From Laburnicola sp. R22_1 (Eukaryota; Ascomycota; Dothideomycetes; Pleosporales; Didymosphaeriaceae): a stretch of 64,000 nt of DNA. Shown here one piece after another: positions 35,401 to 46,944 of the stretch. The stretch spans positions 4,402,001-4,466,000 of the forward strand of contig JACONQ010000002.1 of the NCBI GenBank assembly GCA_014281115.1, read 5' to 3'. The notes beneath the pieces are model-generated. The model saw only the letters and a program-made list of their open reading frames with translations. It made no database searches and was not told the origin of the DNA. A program made the translations under genes and the position numbers. Every line of letters begins with the position of its first letter. Within the stretch, counting starts at the first letter, position 1.

Positions 35401-35919
35401 TCTGGTGCGTTCAAGTTCGGAGCGTGGATGCAAGGTACGAGCTGGTCGTGGTTGCAATTCAGGGAGCTCAGTTCAAACGAGAAAGTTCTTGCGCGACAGG
35501 CTGCTATTTACAGGCTGGCGTCATATCTGGGCTCCCACCTTTCAGGATCTCCTCAACAAGCCATCGCCGTTCTCCGCGTCATCACCTTCGAGAAACTCAA
35601 TATCCGTCATACATGCCACGATGCCTTACTACAAGGCGAGGACGGCCTACTCTACGACGAGACCGAAATCGCAGAGCTCCACGAGGAAGACAAAGACCTG
35701 ATTTCCAAGCTTGAAGCCCTCATGATTGAGATCGAGGAGAGATATTGTGGCTACCAAGGAACATTCCACGAGTTTCTCCAAGACTACTGGACGCCGCGTA
35801 TGGAGGAAGTGTTGGATGAGATGTCCGTCGTCACGGAAGAGCATGTTCGCGGGATTGAGGAGATCGGCGTAATTTTGCAGCCTTTTGGGCCGGAGGTGCC
35901 GCCGGGTTTTGGTTCTTAG
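32467..35919 (+). CDS. Fungal STAND-type N-terminal domain protein with ankyrin-like repeats
   Basis: My model has nine exons: 32467-32885, 32937-33205, 33270-33294, 33344-33483, 33544-33855, 33911-34025, 34102-34141, 34272-34410 and 34466-35919, in frame for 970 residues. Exons 1, 4-6, 8 and 9 are well supported; the tiny third exon and the donor at 33206 are weak. The N-terminus (MAEAVGVISLGLQVAQGLL) and its long helices match the fungal N-terminal domain found before NACHT/ankyrin regions (PigL_N/Helo-like). The middle part (YTRGAGGMSIYPMLKLGRTV, GETLLEVV, DFIKFFVDAGTPV) is typical of large orphan fungal proteins. It has ankyrin-like units (SAELLLEAGYEI, EVLFEADL) and a Cys cluster, CNCACSKSGC. 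No nucleotide-binding motif is visible, so it is probably a sensor or orphan relative of STAND proteins; function unknown. Confidence 0.72.
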
Positions 35920-36924
35920 GATGGAGTTGTCTTTAGGGTGGGGTGCAATTTTATTGGGTTTTGTATGCAGATGTTGCTTTCTTGTCATAATGGCCTTAGC
36001 AATACTGAATTTACCACCAACTACTACGCCTTCAACATTTTTAACCACATGTTCATTATAAACGTCGTTGCAATCACTACGAGCGATTAGTCTTCATTAT
36101 GTTGGTTGTGGAGCGCAACACCTTTTGGGAGAAGGAGCCTTAAGCACAACAACTATAGTATTTTGTTAGCTCTGTTGAACAGCCTTCCCTCCAGCGTTTA
36201 CCGTATACCAAAAGGCTCGCGACGTTGTCTCTCCTGATGTCAGCTCTGTTAAAGATGCTGCTTTCGCTTTTTATGTGCACCTAGTTATTTTACACATAGC
36301 ATAGAGGTGATTCAGAACAGGGCCCAGGACCGATATCACCGCTTACACACACTTCGATATCATCCAGTACTTTAGTTCCAGTTGTCTACATTGCGCCATG
36401 TATCCGCCCCAACAAGCACCGCGCATAAATGGACAGTTTCATTCATTCGTATCAGTTCATAATGGAAAGAATGGATCTTCTCACCACACAACTGCCCGCT
36501 GCCCATGTACTGAATCTGCCTACGCCTCTAACACCACCATGTCTATCCCCACCGTCAACTCTACAGCACTTTCCGAGAGCGGCCCAGTATTCATCACGGA
36601 GCGTAACATAATCCGCAATAATAAGAACCTAAACTGAATTCCACGCTCATTCTTTCACCGTAAAATTAGCAGATTCAAAATGCCCACCTTGCCCAATATA
36701 GCTGCACTTACCCCCAAACGACCATTCCTCAATCACGAAACACAACACTTCCAACAAGCAAAAGAGTCCCAAGCTTTCCCACTGCACACTCCACCACGCT
36801 CATCCGTTTTCAAAACAAACAAAAAAAAAACAGCAGATTCAAAGCGCCCAAACCTCTCTCCGCAACCCTCACAAACAAACCCCACACCCACACCACCTCT
36901 ACCTACCCGCACTATCCACCTCCC
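35920..36924. other. Intergenic region between convergent genes
   Basis: Holds a copy of the dispersed motif near 36.2 kb and C/A-rich low-complexity DNA from 36.8 kb. That C/A-rich DNA is partly the 3' region of the minus-strand regulator. No gene supported. Confidence 0.45.
36195..36235 (+). repeat. Copy of the dispersed motif
   Basis: Reads GCGTTTACCGTATACCAAAA, then GGCTCGCGACGTTGTCTC. ATGTGCACCTA follows about 45 bp later, as it follows the 10.8 kb copy more closely. Confidence 0.55.
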
Positions 36925-38821
36925 CTACCCCGGCAAAGCCGCAGCAAGCACCACCAACCCTCCCAGCGCATCCATCCCCCCACACCACTCCTCCCACCCC
37001 ACGCCCCCACCCACGGGTACCTCCCTCCCCAAAACCCCATAACCCCCCAGCAACTCCCCCTCACACAACCTAACCAGCTCCCCGCTCCTCGCGAGCCCAA
37101 ACGCAGTCCGCGGGATAACCTCTTTATCGCGCTCCGTCTTCCAGCGCGTCTCGTCGGGTGCTTCCCAGAGGGATTTTTTGGCCGGGAGCGGCGCGAGGAT
37201 CAGGCTGGGATGTAGGGTGCAGAGGGCGCCGGGGAAGAAGTGTACGAGGAGGTTTATGGTGCGGAAGAGTATGGATAGGCTGGGACAAGGGTTAGTTGGT
37301 GTGTAGTGTAGACGAGGGGGAAGGGGGTCGTACGTACCGGTGGCGGGATTCTATGAAGATCCAGTTTTTCCAGTGGGATTTGGTGTCGTGCGGGTAGGTA
37401 GAGAGCGGGTGTGTTGTGTCGCTGATGGTGAGCTGTTTTGCTATTGCCTGGTGGGGGTGTTAGAAGGATTTGCGCGGGGAGGAGGGTGGGGGATATGGCT
37501 TGCGGTCATGGTGGTGAGGAGGAGGACGTCGCAGTTGTTGTGTTCGGTTTCGCCTTCGCTTAGGCGGAGGAGGACGTAGATGCAGAGGGCGTGCATGGCG
37601 GAGACGAGTTGCCAGTTGTTGTTGTAGTCCGGATGCTGGACGTAAATGTCAGTCTTCAATTTTGAACACGGCGGATATTGGAACGTACGTCTTGGAGGTG
37701 GCGTTCGCATTCTAGGTGTACGTTTCTCCAGGAGAGTTTTCGGCTGCCTTGGACTTTGTGGCTTATCATGTGCGTTAGGCTGTTGCAGTTGGTTAGCGCT
37801 TCCATGTCTTTGTTTTCGAAGTCGGAGGATGTTAGGTAGGAGTGGATGAAGGGCGGGAGAACATTTTCGTTTAGCATCATTCGTGGATAGGATTTCAGCG
37901 TGTGTAGGATTAGTGTGACGGTTCGGTGGGCTCCGGGGTTTGGCTTCGATTTTAAGATCAGGGAGCGATGAGATGCTGTTGGTACCGGTGGTATGGAACA
38001 GTTTGACATGATTTCGAAGGTGGCGTTGTGTATGTGAGCTGTTTGGTTCGTTTCTGTCGAGGGCTCCGAGTGACGAATTAGAGATACAGTTGGCGAAGGT
38101 AAAGGGTCATCCATCTCTTCTTCGGCCGCCAGCGGGTTCAAAAACTCAGCAAAGTCGATATCCGGGTCACCCCAGTCGAAGGTGTCCATCTCTGCGTCCA
38201 TCATGGCAAAGTTGCTCTCAAGAAGATTACCACCATCGCCATCAAATTGACTCGTTCCACCAACATCAGGTGACCCCAAAGTCATTGGCGATGATGGTGT
38301 CGTCCCCTCCCCCTCCATTCCCAGCACCCGCCTCCTCCCCCCACCATCCCTCCTCCCACCCTTAGGATAACAGCACTCCACACCTTTCCCCTCACACCTC
38401 GAACACCACGGCCTCTTGCCATCACAGCGCACCTTCCCCGCCTCACAAGCAACGCACGAGCGCGCCCTTACCGTTGCCCCCACCCTTCTAGAACGACAAT
38501 AATACCCATGTCTTTTCAACGTCGATTCTAGAACCGCACGCATCAGCGACCCATTTCCAAGGTTTTTTGTGCAGGGATCAGACACTCACGCTTATCAAAC
38601 GGTTTACTGCACAATTCGCACCGCAAAACAAATCCAGTAGCGTCTTCGCCCATGTTCAAAATAGACCGGCGCAGCGTTGTAAGAGATGATGAGTCGAGAA
38701 TTGTGAAAGTTGCGCGGTCAAATCCTGACTCCCCTGCGGGCCCCCTCACAACAACGACACAGGGGTAGAGTTTGTCAGCGACCTTGATACGGACTAGGTC
38801 GCGGGCGGTACATTTTGACAT
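36925..38821 (-). CDS. Transcription factor with C2H2-type finger and Zn2Cys6 cluster
   Basis: Five exons (38821-38590, 38527-37689, 37635-37504, 37447-37338, 37279-36925) give 555 residues in frame. The first junction completes a C2HC-type finger: C68, C71, H84, C88 (CELCSKPFDKQSTLKRHGYYC apart from its last residue). A perfect Zn2Cys6 binuclear cluster follows at 102-129 (C-x2-C-x6-C-x6-C-x2-C-x6-C). This double zinc arrangement is a known class of fungal DNA-binding regulators. An acidic Ser/Gly-rich linker leads to a helical region (NWQLVSAMHALCIYVLLRL, KSHWKNWIFIESRHR) typical of the class. The intron 37503-37448 uses a GC donor (GCAAGC) with a CTAAC branch site and AG acceptor. Target genes are unknown. 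Its start lies about 580 bp from the divergent dehydrogenase gene, so a shared promoter is possible. Confidence 0.85.
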
Positions 38822-39399
38822 GATTTTGTAGACACCGACAGTGGGGGCGGGCGGGCCAGATCATGCATACCGCATCTCGCTTAAATGCTTGTTCTTGTAT
38901 TCACTCCTTTCGAGGTGTTCGGTGAGAATGAAAACGAAATGAAGTCTGTGGGGACGGACGGACGGGTTGGACTGGAAGAGGTGAAATTGTAAAGACGCCG
39001 TTATACAAAGTGCCATCCGGATATTCGCTCATATTGCGCATATGTCTGCTTTGAAATCCACAACTATCCCACATAGCTTTTCTCCAACCAAGACCAACAA
39101 TCTCATCTTCTTCTTGGACCAAAAAAAACCACTCACCCGCACCCGAGCCATCATATATAAAACCAACCTGTTAGTGTGGAGTACGATATCACATGATACC
39201 ACCAACCTGATGTAGACTAGTTGCTGATCACGATTCTGCTACTTAAGCAGTTTCTCTGTTCAGCTTGTTACAATCAACTCAGTCTCTCATTCCTAATTGC
39301 TACCCTACTTATCCCTTACACAACCTCACCGTCCACCCAACCCAATCCAACCCAACCTCACCCATCAAACTCATCAACCCCCCAACCCCCCCAACAACA
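38822..39399. other. Divergent promoter region
   Basis: Separates the minus-strand zinc-cluster regulator from the plus-strand dehydrogenase. CA- and CT-rich just before 39400. No gene seen. Confidence 0.5.
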
Positions 39400-40415
39400 A
39401 TGCCACCCCCCTTCCCCTCCCCCACAAAAACCTGGCACAGCACCCCCTACCCCTCCATCTCCCCCCTCCTCCCCACGCTCTCCCAATCCCACAAAACCAT
39501 CCTAATAACCGGCGGCGGCACCGGCATCGGCGCCCAAACCGCGCACCACTTCGCCCTCGCCGGCGCCACGCGCATCGCCCTCCTCGGCCGGCGTCCAGAC
39601 CCCCTCCAGGAAACCGCAGCCTCGATCCGCTCCAAGCACCCCTCCGTCTCCATCTCCACCTTCCCCGTCTCCCTCACCGACCCCACCGCTCTAGAAGCAG
39701 CCTTCGAATCCTTCGCCCCGCTCTCGGGCTCAGACGGAAAAATCGACGTCCTGATCAGCAACGCCGGCGTAATCGGCCCCATGGGACCACTCTTAGACGC
39801 CGACGGCGAAGCCTTCATGCAGGGTATCACGACGAACATCAGCATGGCGTTCCACGTCGCGAGGGCGTTCTTGCCGCGCGCCGCGGAGACAGGGGCAACG
39901 GTCGTGGATGTCAATTCCAACGGCGCGCATGTCAATTATGGAGATGCGTTTGGGAGTTATAGTGTGGCCAAGTGGGCGAATTATCGGCTTTGGGATATCG
40001 TCAGGTTTACTCATCCGGGGGTGGCCGTGTTTTCGATTCACCCGGGGTCGTGGATACGGAGATGAATAAGGTGGCGGGGGGGGATTGAGGCGTTGAAGTA
40101 TGAGGATGATGGTATATCCCTTTCCTTTTTTTTCCTTGCCTTGTGGAATTTGCACTCGCGTGTGGAAATTGGTGCAGGGCTGATATTGTCGTAGCATCAC
40201 TTCCTGCAAGCTTCATGGTTTGGCTCGCTAGTCCTGAAGCCCGGTTCCTCAGTGGGAAGTTTCTCTGGGCGAACTGGGATGTAGACGAGTTGAAAGTGCA
40301 GGCGAAAGAAATCGAGGAGACGCACAGGTACAGCATTGAGATGGTGGGTTGGCCTTTTGGACAAAGCGGTGTGGTGAAGAGTGAATGGAGCGCGACGCCT
40401 CCCAGTGGCACCTAG
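39400..40415 (+). pseudogene. Short-chain dehydrogenase/reductase with two compensating frameshifts
   Basis: A Rossmann-fold SDR: TGGGTGIG cofactor motif at residues 37-44, NAG at 121-123, catalytic Ser in VNSNG and YSVAK at 187-191. The frame reads to SIHPG and then stops at 40063-40065. In another frame the expected VVDTEMNKVAGG follows directly. After a run of eight G (40076-40083) the first frame resumes with IEALK. An 80-nt intron (40098-40177) joins to [18 protein letters not shown] and the stop at 40413-40415. So one base seems missing at the GGGG run near 40044 and one seems extra in the G8 run. Without these the product would be about 311 residues, of usual SDR size. It is either a recent pseudogene or a pair of homopolymer sequencing errors. 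The substrate cannot be told. Confidence 0.72.
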
Positions 40416-40707
40416 AGACACGTATGGCGTTTTTAGCAAGTCAATTGTAACAAGGCTCATTTTGGCGAGTTATACATCCATTGGAGCGGAAATTCGTGAT
40501 AGTGGTGCCTTTTCTACGCAGGAACGGGGATTGTATAAGCCGAGATGAGGCCAACGTCATGATCATGTAGATCCATACAATCCTATTGAAGAAGTTATCA
40601 ATTGATACTGCGTCATCGTAATGTTGCCCGGGTGGGACCCGGTACCAATGTGCCCACCGCCGTGCCTGCTTGACTCACAGCCAGCCACATCTCCCTCTCG
40701 ACGCGCC

Positions 40708-43577
40708 CTACTCAATCCGTTTCTCTTCACTCCCACTGCCAGCATACAGCTCGTTCGGTATTATACGTTGCACATCTCCCGAAAAAAGCCCTGCATGTCT
40801 GAACTGTTTTCCCATGCCCAAATCGCCCCACTTAAGCACATGCGTATCGAAATCATCGAGCTGGGTCGTTGCCGCGCACAGCACTCTAATGCTTCCGAAC
40901 ATTTGCGGAATGACGCCTTCACGCCGATAACCAAAAGCCCACCAACATCCAGCGGTCATGGCAAATACCAGAAAGGCGGCAATCCAGAGAGGATATGCCG
41001 CGTATGTGATGCTGTACCTGGAGTGCTCGACATGACGCCCTAAATCTTGAGCATGGTCAATCCATACCGTTTCTTGTGTCTGGAGGGCCTCTCCGAGCAT
41101 CCAGTGGGTCAGAATCGAGTAGGCCATGATAGGGAAGAGTATCTTCTTCGGGAGTTGGAGGAGGTAATCCTGGTCGAAGCTATCGCCCGTGACGGTCGTA
41201 CAACGGAGACGAGAGCGTTCGTGCTCCAACCTTCCCCAATCGTATTCCTGGCTGACTAACGTGATGTTGTAGATCAACAACAGGTAAAGGAGTGAGTATA
41301 TAAACTGTGCACCGTTGGAACTGGGACCAGTTAGCCATGCATCATCAGTCACTGGATAGGGAATTTCACATCAAGAACGATAGAATTTCGCTGCGCGTCT
41401 CATCTGGAGCTAGTAGGGCGATGGGTAGTGACCGGTTGAATCCCCCCCAACCGCCAGAGGCTATTTCAAAACGCTCTACAGAACTCATGCTGCACAGTGG
41501 GTTGTCGGGATAGAGTTGGCGATCTTGACACAAGCCATCCTCTTGTTCGGTCCATGTTTTCGCGAGGCTGAAACATCAGTTGGTGTCACCTGAATAGAGA
41601 TGAAAGATACTCACGAGATTGCAGTTGCCAGCGTAGCGACAAGCTTCAAGTTGACATACAATTAGCATGCATATTCTTGTAGGTACGTGGGTGACTTACC
41701 ATTCCCATACAGCAAAGGATCATAATACTCATCAGAGTGAGCGCTGTGTTGCCGAGGTTTGAGATACGGCTACGCTTGATCTTTGTGGCAATCACAGGCT
41801 GCATCTCGTTGACCTAATCGGTGCGATGAGCGTATTTCATGGGAATCACGTTCCCGGACACGACTCACAAATCGGTTGATCGAGTTCCACTTTTTGCATT
41901 TCTGACAATGCCCAACTTCTTCGCCGGTCTTGGATTCCTCTTCACTTTTGCAATGCTTGTGGCATGTGTGTGTTGTGTCTCCTGTAACTTTCTTTGGCAT
42001 TCACCATGCATTCGCTGAGCCGACTCGTAAGCGCAGGCCGTCTCCGTAAAGAAGCATACGTACCCGTGTACCCGGAGTTCACTGTGGGAAGCTGAAGCAA
42101 CAATGATGTCCCCAAAAGTCAAGAGCTGCTGCTTCACACGTCCCCTCGCTAATAGATTGACCGAGACCATATAGATAGCCTTGATCACCAGGGCAGCCGC
42201 AAGGACAATAGCAGCGTTCATGCGCACGTTCAAGCGACACTTGCAAGATACTTTCTCTTTCACGATGCAGGAAACGCCATCGCCCAGTAAACATACGTCG
42301 TTGTCCCCGGCAGCAAATCGTACGCCATGACGATCTCTTCCAATGTTGGTATTTTCGAGACTGTCTAGGGACCCATTCCACGCGCGCGCAAACTCTGTAC
42401 AGTTCTCTTTCGCGTACATTACCAAAATCTTTGAGTAGACTGAACCGGTTGCGGGGTTATTGTGATAATCATTCTGTAGGTAGTACGGCAGGTCAGCAAT
42501 CAAATCGCCTGTAACTTTATCGAGCAGGTGCAGCATCTGTACAAGCACTGCAAGTGTACTTACCTCCATGGTGTACGATGATTGTGCAAAAGAGGCTCGT
42601 CCTGTCCGAAACGCACTCCAACATAGGAACGAGGGTGCGTGCCCAGTCCACATGCTGTCATATGACCAGTCGACCTCACCGTGCAATCTTCCATTCGCAT
42701 AAGGCATCTCCTCAAACTCGACTGTTGTAGGAGGCTCAATAATATACGACGGCCCGATCAGGGAGTTTGCGAGGAAGTGAATGGGTACAGAGGTGCATAC
42801 AAGTAACAACCACGCGGCCCAGGACTTCCATCTCCCTTTCATCTTGTGGTTTATATTGAAGGGAGAATTGGTTCCGACTCTTGAGTCCCCAAATTTCTCA
42901 AGCATGTGCTTTAGATCGCTTGATTTTAATGAGGTAATGAGTTGCTGATAGGTGTTGCTCATGCCCAGAACCATAGTGGCGGCAGTATTGATGACAAGTA
43001 GCAACACTGTGTTCATGTAGGTGACGCTCTTGCAATCTTTTGTTTCGCCACCAACGGATGAGGTGAACTTGTTTGATCTGGCTCCAAATTCCCTCGCGTG
43101 CGTGGCTATAACGAGTACCATGGCTATAGCAAACGCCCTCATCAGAAGACTCATTCCTCTAAGCGACCGGTCAACGAGAAGCTGATCTTTCCATACGTCT
43201 CTTCCAATCCTAGTGGGCTCAATTTCTGCGGCGGGATGGCGGGAGTTCGACTTTCGCATATATTGCGGGAGCGGTTTCCGTCCAATCCGAGTGATCCCTT
43301 TTCGCCACCCATTTTTGGGGTTTTGAATGCCACTGCTGGGCGAGGATGATGTTGTTTCCGTGCCAATACTTCTTACATTGGATCGATCTGTGGTGTCTCG
43401 GCGGTCCAAAATTGCATAGCTAGGCAGCGATGAGCTTCTTGATTCTGGTCGCAAGCTGGAATCCGTTTCGTCGCGTTCAAGAGATCCGCTGGCGGCCCAA
43501 GCTGTGTCGATGTATTCGGCAATATCTTGGGACTCACGCAGAACGGGAAGCTTGTGGTATGTGTAGTCCTTGGTCAT
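40708..43577 (-). CDS. DUF6536 multi-pass membrane protein
   Basis: Exons read on the minus strand: 43577-42564, 42473-42064, an unresolved junction region 42063-41902, about 41901-41869, 41813-41700, 41643-41615, 41567-41370 and 41320-40708. The N-terminal 110 residues are polar. A membrane segment (RAFAIAMVLVIATHAREF) and the DUF6536 core follow: YMNTVLLLVINTAATMVLGM, then KMKGRWKSWAAWLLLVCTSVP. Later exons add further membrane helices (FIYSLLYLLLIYNITLV; LPKKILFPIMAYSILTHWML; YPLWIAAFLVFAMTAGCW). An intron of exactly 90 nt (42563-42474) with GTAAGT donor, GCTGAC branch site and CTACAG acceptor stays open if unspliced, so a naive reading would keep 30 false residues. DUF6536 proteins are fungal-specific and of unknown function. 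The family call is firm; total length awaits the unresolved junction. Confidence 0.78.
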
Positions 43578-44574
43578 CGTCGCTAACAGTACGGGCTACA
43601 CGCGTTCACGCGCGCCTTTTAGATGTCTTGCTCCTTCAGCGGCTCACCCGCGTCACTAAAAGTTAACAATGTCGCGGCTGCGTACGAAGGCGCAATTGAG
43701 AGGCTGAAGAAATAGGTCGGTCGATGACACGAAAGAGCGAAGAAATTGGGAAGAACAGGAAGAGGCGGCCATTCTTCTGGGACGCCGTTGAGCGTCGGCG
43801 GTAATCCCCGAACCTGACAGAATGCGGGGGCTGAGACGTGTAGAATCCAATAGTAACCAGTTCATTAGAGTGTGGCTGATGCTTGATTTGGGGGCCGAAT
43901 TGCGTAGACGCGTCGATCTCGTTCCTATTTATGGAAGCCACTCTAATTGATTTTGCCCTTTGAATGTTGTGTAACAGTTCACAAGTGGCTGAATACCTAC
44001 CTGCAGGCGACCGTCAAACCGTTCAAATCAAACCGCAGACCGCAACACGACGGGGACATGTTTCTTCGAGTCGTATGATTGTAGGAACGAGGGTAGCCAG
44101 GTAAAAACCACGGTTCCTTGAATATTCTGAATGTCATTGGTATGCGATAGCTAGGTTCGGGTCCTCGTGTGAATAGGGAGAGCCAAAAGCGCAAGCATTC
44201 TCGATGGAAATTCGGCATTCGCCCGCCATAGCATGGGATTTTGCTTCTCGTGCGGTTCTCGTGTGTCGTTGTTGATCGTCTGGCATGCTTGATTGCACCG
44301 TAGCTATATACATGCATGCGGCGTCGCCAATCGTCGTGTACAGATGTGAGGTTGCAGAGGGTCGGCGATTTCGCGGGGCCCCGGGAAATCGTGAGGCATG
44401 TGACAGGCCTCCGCGTCGGGGAAGGCGCGGCTGGCGGCGGAGCACCTTTGTCCAGCCACCTCGGCTTAACAGAAGCTAGAAGCATAGCTGACTCGGACCA
44501 AAGCTTGCAGCTCGCATTCCCACGCTTTCTTTCTTCCATAGACTCCTATTTTCTGTCTGCACACTCAGAGGACC
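43578..44574. other. Divergent intergenic region
   Basis: Between DUF6536 and acyl-CoA dehydrogenase genes. A 180-codon minus frame (43997-44539) shows no family features and I treat it as chance. No repeat or RNA gene seen. Confidence 0.45.
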
Positions 44575-46035
44575 ATGGCTTCCATCGCAAGAAGCCTCAG
44601 ACCGCTTGCGCGCGCGGCGACGGGCTCGCCCCGCCTGCTGAGACCAGCATTCACTCGCGCCACCCCACAGTAAGACTCCAGCTCCAGCGCGAACGCACAG
44701 GGGGCTAAGATGGCTGGCACAGAATACGATGCCTTTCAGCGACGATGCCCCGGCGCGAGGTCGACATTGCAGACATACCGCCCACACCCATTACGCATCT
44801 GTCCGAGACCGAGCTGCTCATGGCCGATTCCGTGCAAAAGTTCGCCAACGACGTGATCCTCCCCAAGGCACGAGAGATGGATGAGGCTGAGATGATGGAC
44901 CCGACAGTGGTAGAGCAGCTGTTCGAGCAGGGGCTCATGGGCATTGAGATTCCGGAGGAGTATGGCGGCTCCGGCATGAACTTCACATCGGCCATTATTG
45001 CCATTGAAGAGCTGGCGCGGGTCGACCCCAGTGTCAGTGTCCTGTGCGATGTGCACAATACGCTCTGCAATACCGCCGTGCTCAAGTGGGGCTCCGAGAA
45101 GATGAAGAAGGAGTGGCTGCCCAAGCTGGCCACGGACACGGTCGGTGAGTAGCTGTGTGCTTGGGGCGTGCAAGGCATTGCTAATACTCCCAGCGTCCTT
45201 CTGCCTCTCAGAGCCCGTCTCCGGGTCAGATGCCTTCGCTCTCGGCACCAAAGCCACGCGGACGGAGAACGGATACAAGATCAATGGCAGCAAGATGTGG
45301 ATAACGAACAGCTACGAAGCCAACTTCTTCATCGTATTCGCCAACCTCGATCCGAGCAAGAAGTACAAGGGCATCACTGCTTTCATCGTAGAAAAAGGCA
45401 CGCCCGGCTTCACCATCGCCAAGAAGGAGAAGAAGCTCGGAATCAAGGCTAGCAGCACGTGCGTGATCAACTTTGATGATGTCGAGATCCCCAAGGACAA
45501 CCTGCTCGGCAAGGAATTTGAGGGCTACAAGTATGCGATCGGGCTCCTGAACGAAGGGCGCATCGGCATTGCCGCGCAAATGACTGGGCTAGCGTTGGGT
45601 GCCTTTGAGAATGCGGCAGGGTGAGTCTCGGCGAATGCAATTCTCAACACGACGCTTACAATGCGTAGCTACGTATGGAACGACCGCAAGCAATTCGGGC
45701 AACTGGTCGGCGAGTTCCAGGGCATGCAGCACCAGCTCGCGCAAGCCTGGGTAGAGATCCAGGCCGCACGCGCTCTCGTCTTCAACGCGGCCCGCAAGAA
45801 GGAGGCAGGCGAGGACTTTGTCATGGATGCCGCCATGGCCAAGCTGTACGCATCGCAGGTTGCTGGAAAGGTGTCGGGCCAGGCCGTGGAGTGGATGGGC
45901 GGCATGGGCTTCGTGAGAGAAGGCCTCGCGGAGAAGTACTTCCGCGACAGCAAGATTGGCGCCATCTACGAGGGGACGAGCAACATCCAGTTGACGACGA
46001 TTGCGAAGCAGTTGCAGAAGATGTACACGAAATAA
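44575..46035 (+). CDS. Mitochondrial acyl-CoA dehydrogenase (short/branched-chain type)
   Basis: Four exons (44575-44669, 44723-45144, 45194-45620, 45669-46035) give 436 residues. The first about 40 residues (MASIARSLRPLARAATGSPR) are Arg/Ser/Ala-rich without acids, a mitochondrial targeting peptide. The body has the ACAD order: N-terminal helices (QGLMGIEIPEEYGGSGM), the FAD-binding FCLSEPVSGSDAF and KMWITNS segments, and the C-terminal helical domain (RKQFGQLVGEFQGMQHQLA). The catalytic base Glu sits at about 416 in GAIYEGTSNIQL. Sequence character is closest to short/branched-chain acyl-CoA dehydrogenase, which acts on 2-methylbutyryl-CoA in isoleucine breakdown and on short straight chains. 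Substrate choice within the family is inferred. All introns are 48-53 nt. Confidence 0.93.
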
Positions 46036-46944
46036 CGGCGGCTGGCTGCGGCGATGGAGACAGGCTGGCGTTTTTGGCGATCTAGGGCATGTCTAGTTGG
46101 TGGCTGCGGTTTTTGTGTACTGTAGATAGGCTATCGAATGCTTTGGCGACGTGAACCGTGGTCGAAGCGTGGTGTTGATTCCATGGATGGACGATGCGTA
46201 CTCCCGAGGCGCTTGGCCATACAGATGCATTGCCGAGTACCCTGGGTGGGTGAGGTCCTAGGAGAACCGAGACCGAGATTCAAGTGCGGCTGGAAGCGGT
46301 CTAGCGCGCTAGAAGCGAGACAATTGCTCCATCCGTGTGTTCAGGATGTGTTTTGCAATTCAGCAGCCGTGTCGCCAGCCATCGAGTCAGGAGTCAGGAC
46401 AGCGCGCTGTGTGGGGATTCACTGGGGATGGGGACCGCTCCTCCTCGTGCGCACCGGGACTCGCCTGCCCGCTCGCACGCCGGGCGGCCTAACAGCCAAA
46501 AAGACGCTGCCCAGCGGCCCAGCACCTCTCCCCACTATCGTGTGAGGGTCATGCCGCGCCATCTGGACGCGCCAATTTTTCGCCCACGCGCGGTGCTGTC
46601 GCCGTTCCACCGTTGGCCTTCCGGCTCCATCTCCGCCTCTATGACGGCACGTTTCCTTCGTTCGCCCGCGGCCCCAAACGCTTCGCTCTTCCATTATTCT
46701 TTCAGTCGCAGTCTTCTCCTTGTCGCTCCTACTCGCCTTTACCGCCTTTTCCTACTATAGCCAGCCTTGCTCTTATTCGCGGCTGAAAATCTCCGATTGT
46801 CGACTACCTGCGCGTATCCATTCGCTCACCACACAGCACATCCTGCCAGCCTCGCCTCGGTAGATCAGCCACGCAGCACCTGTCGCGTGGCACACCGCTA
46901 GCCACAATACGTCTTTTTGTTGTTGACCGCTATAAACAACGTCC
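46036..46944. other. Intergenic region
   Basis: Spacer between two plus-strand genes. GC-rich with a CT-rich stretch near 46,690-46,760 ahead of the coiled-coil gene. No gene recognised. Confidence 0.45.

Noticed and set aside
43997..44539. 180-codon minus-strand frame between the DUF6536 and acyl-CoA dehydrogenase genes
   Set aside because: Overlaps the promoter of the dehydrogenase and shows no family features.
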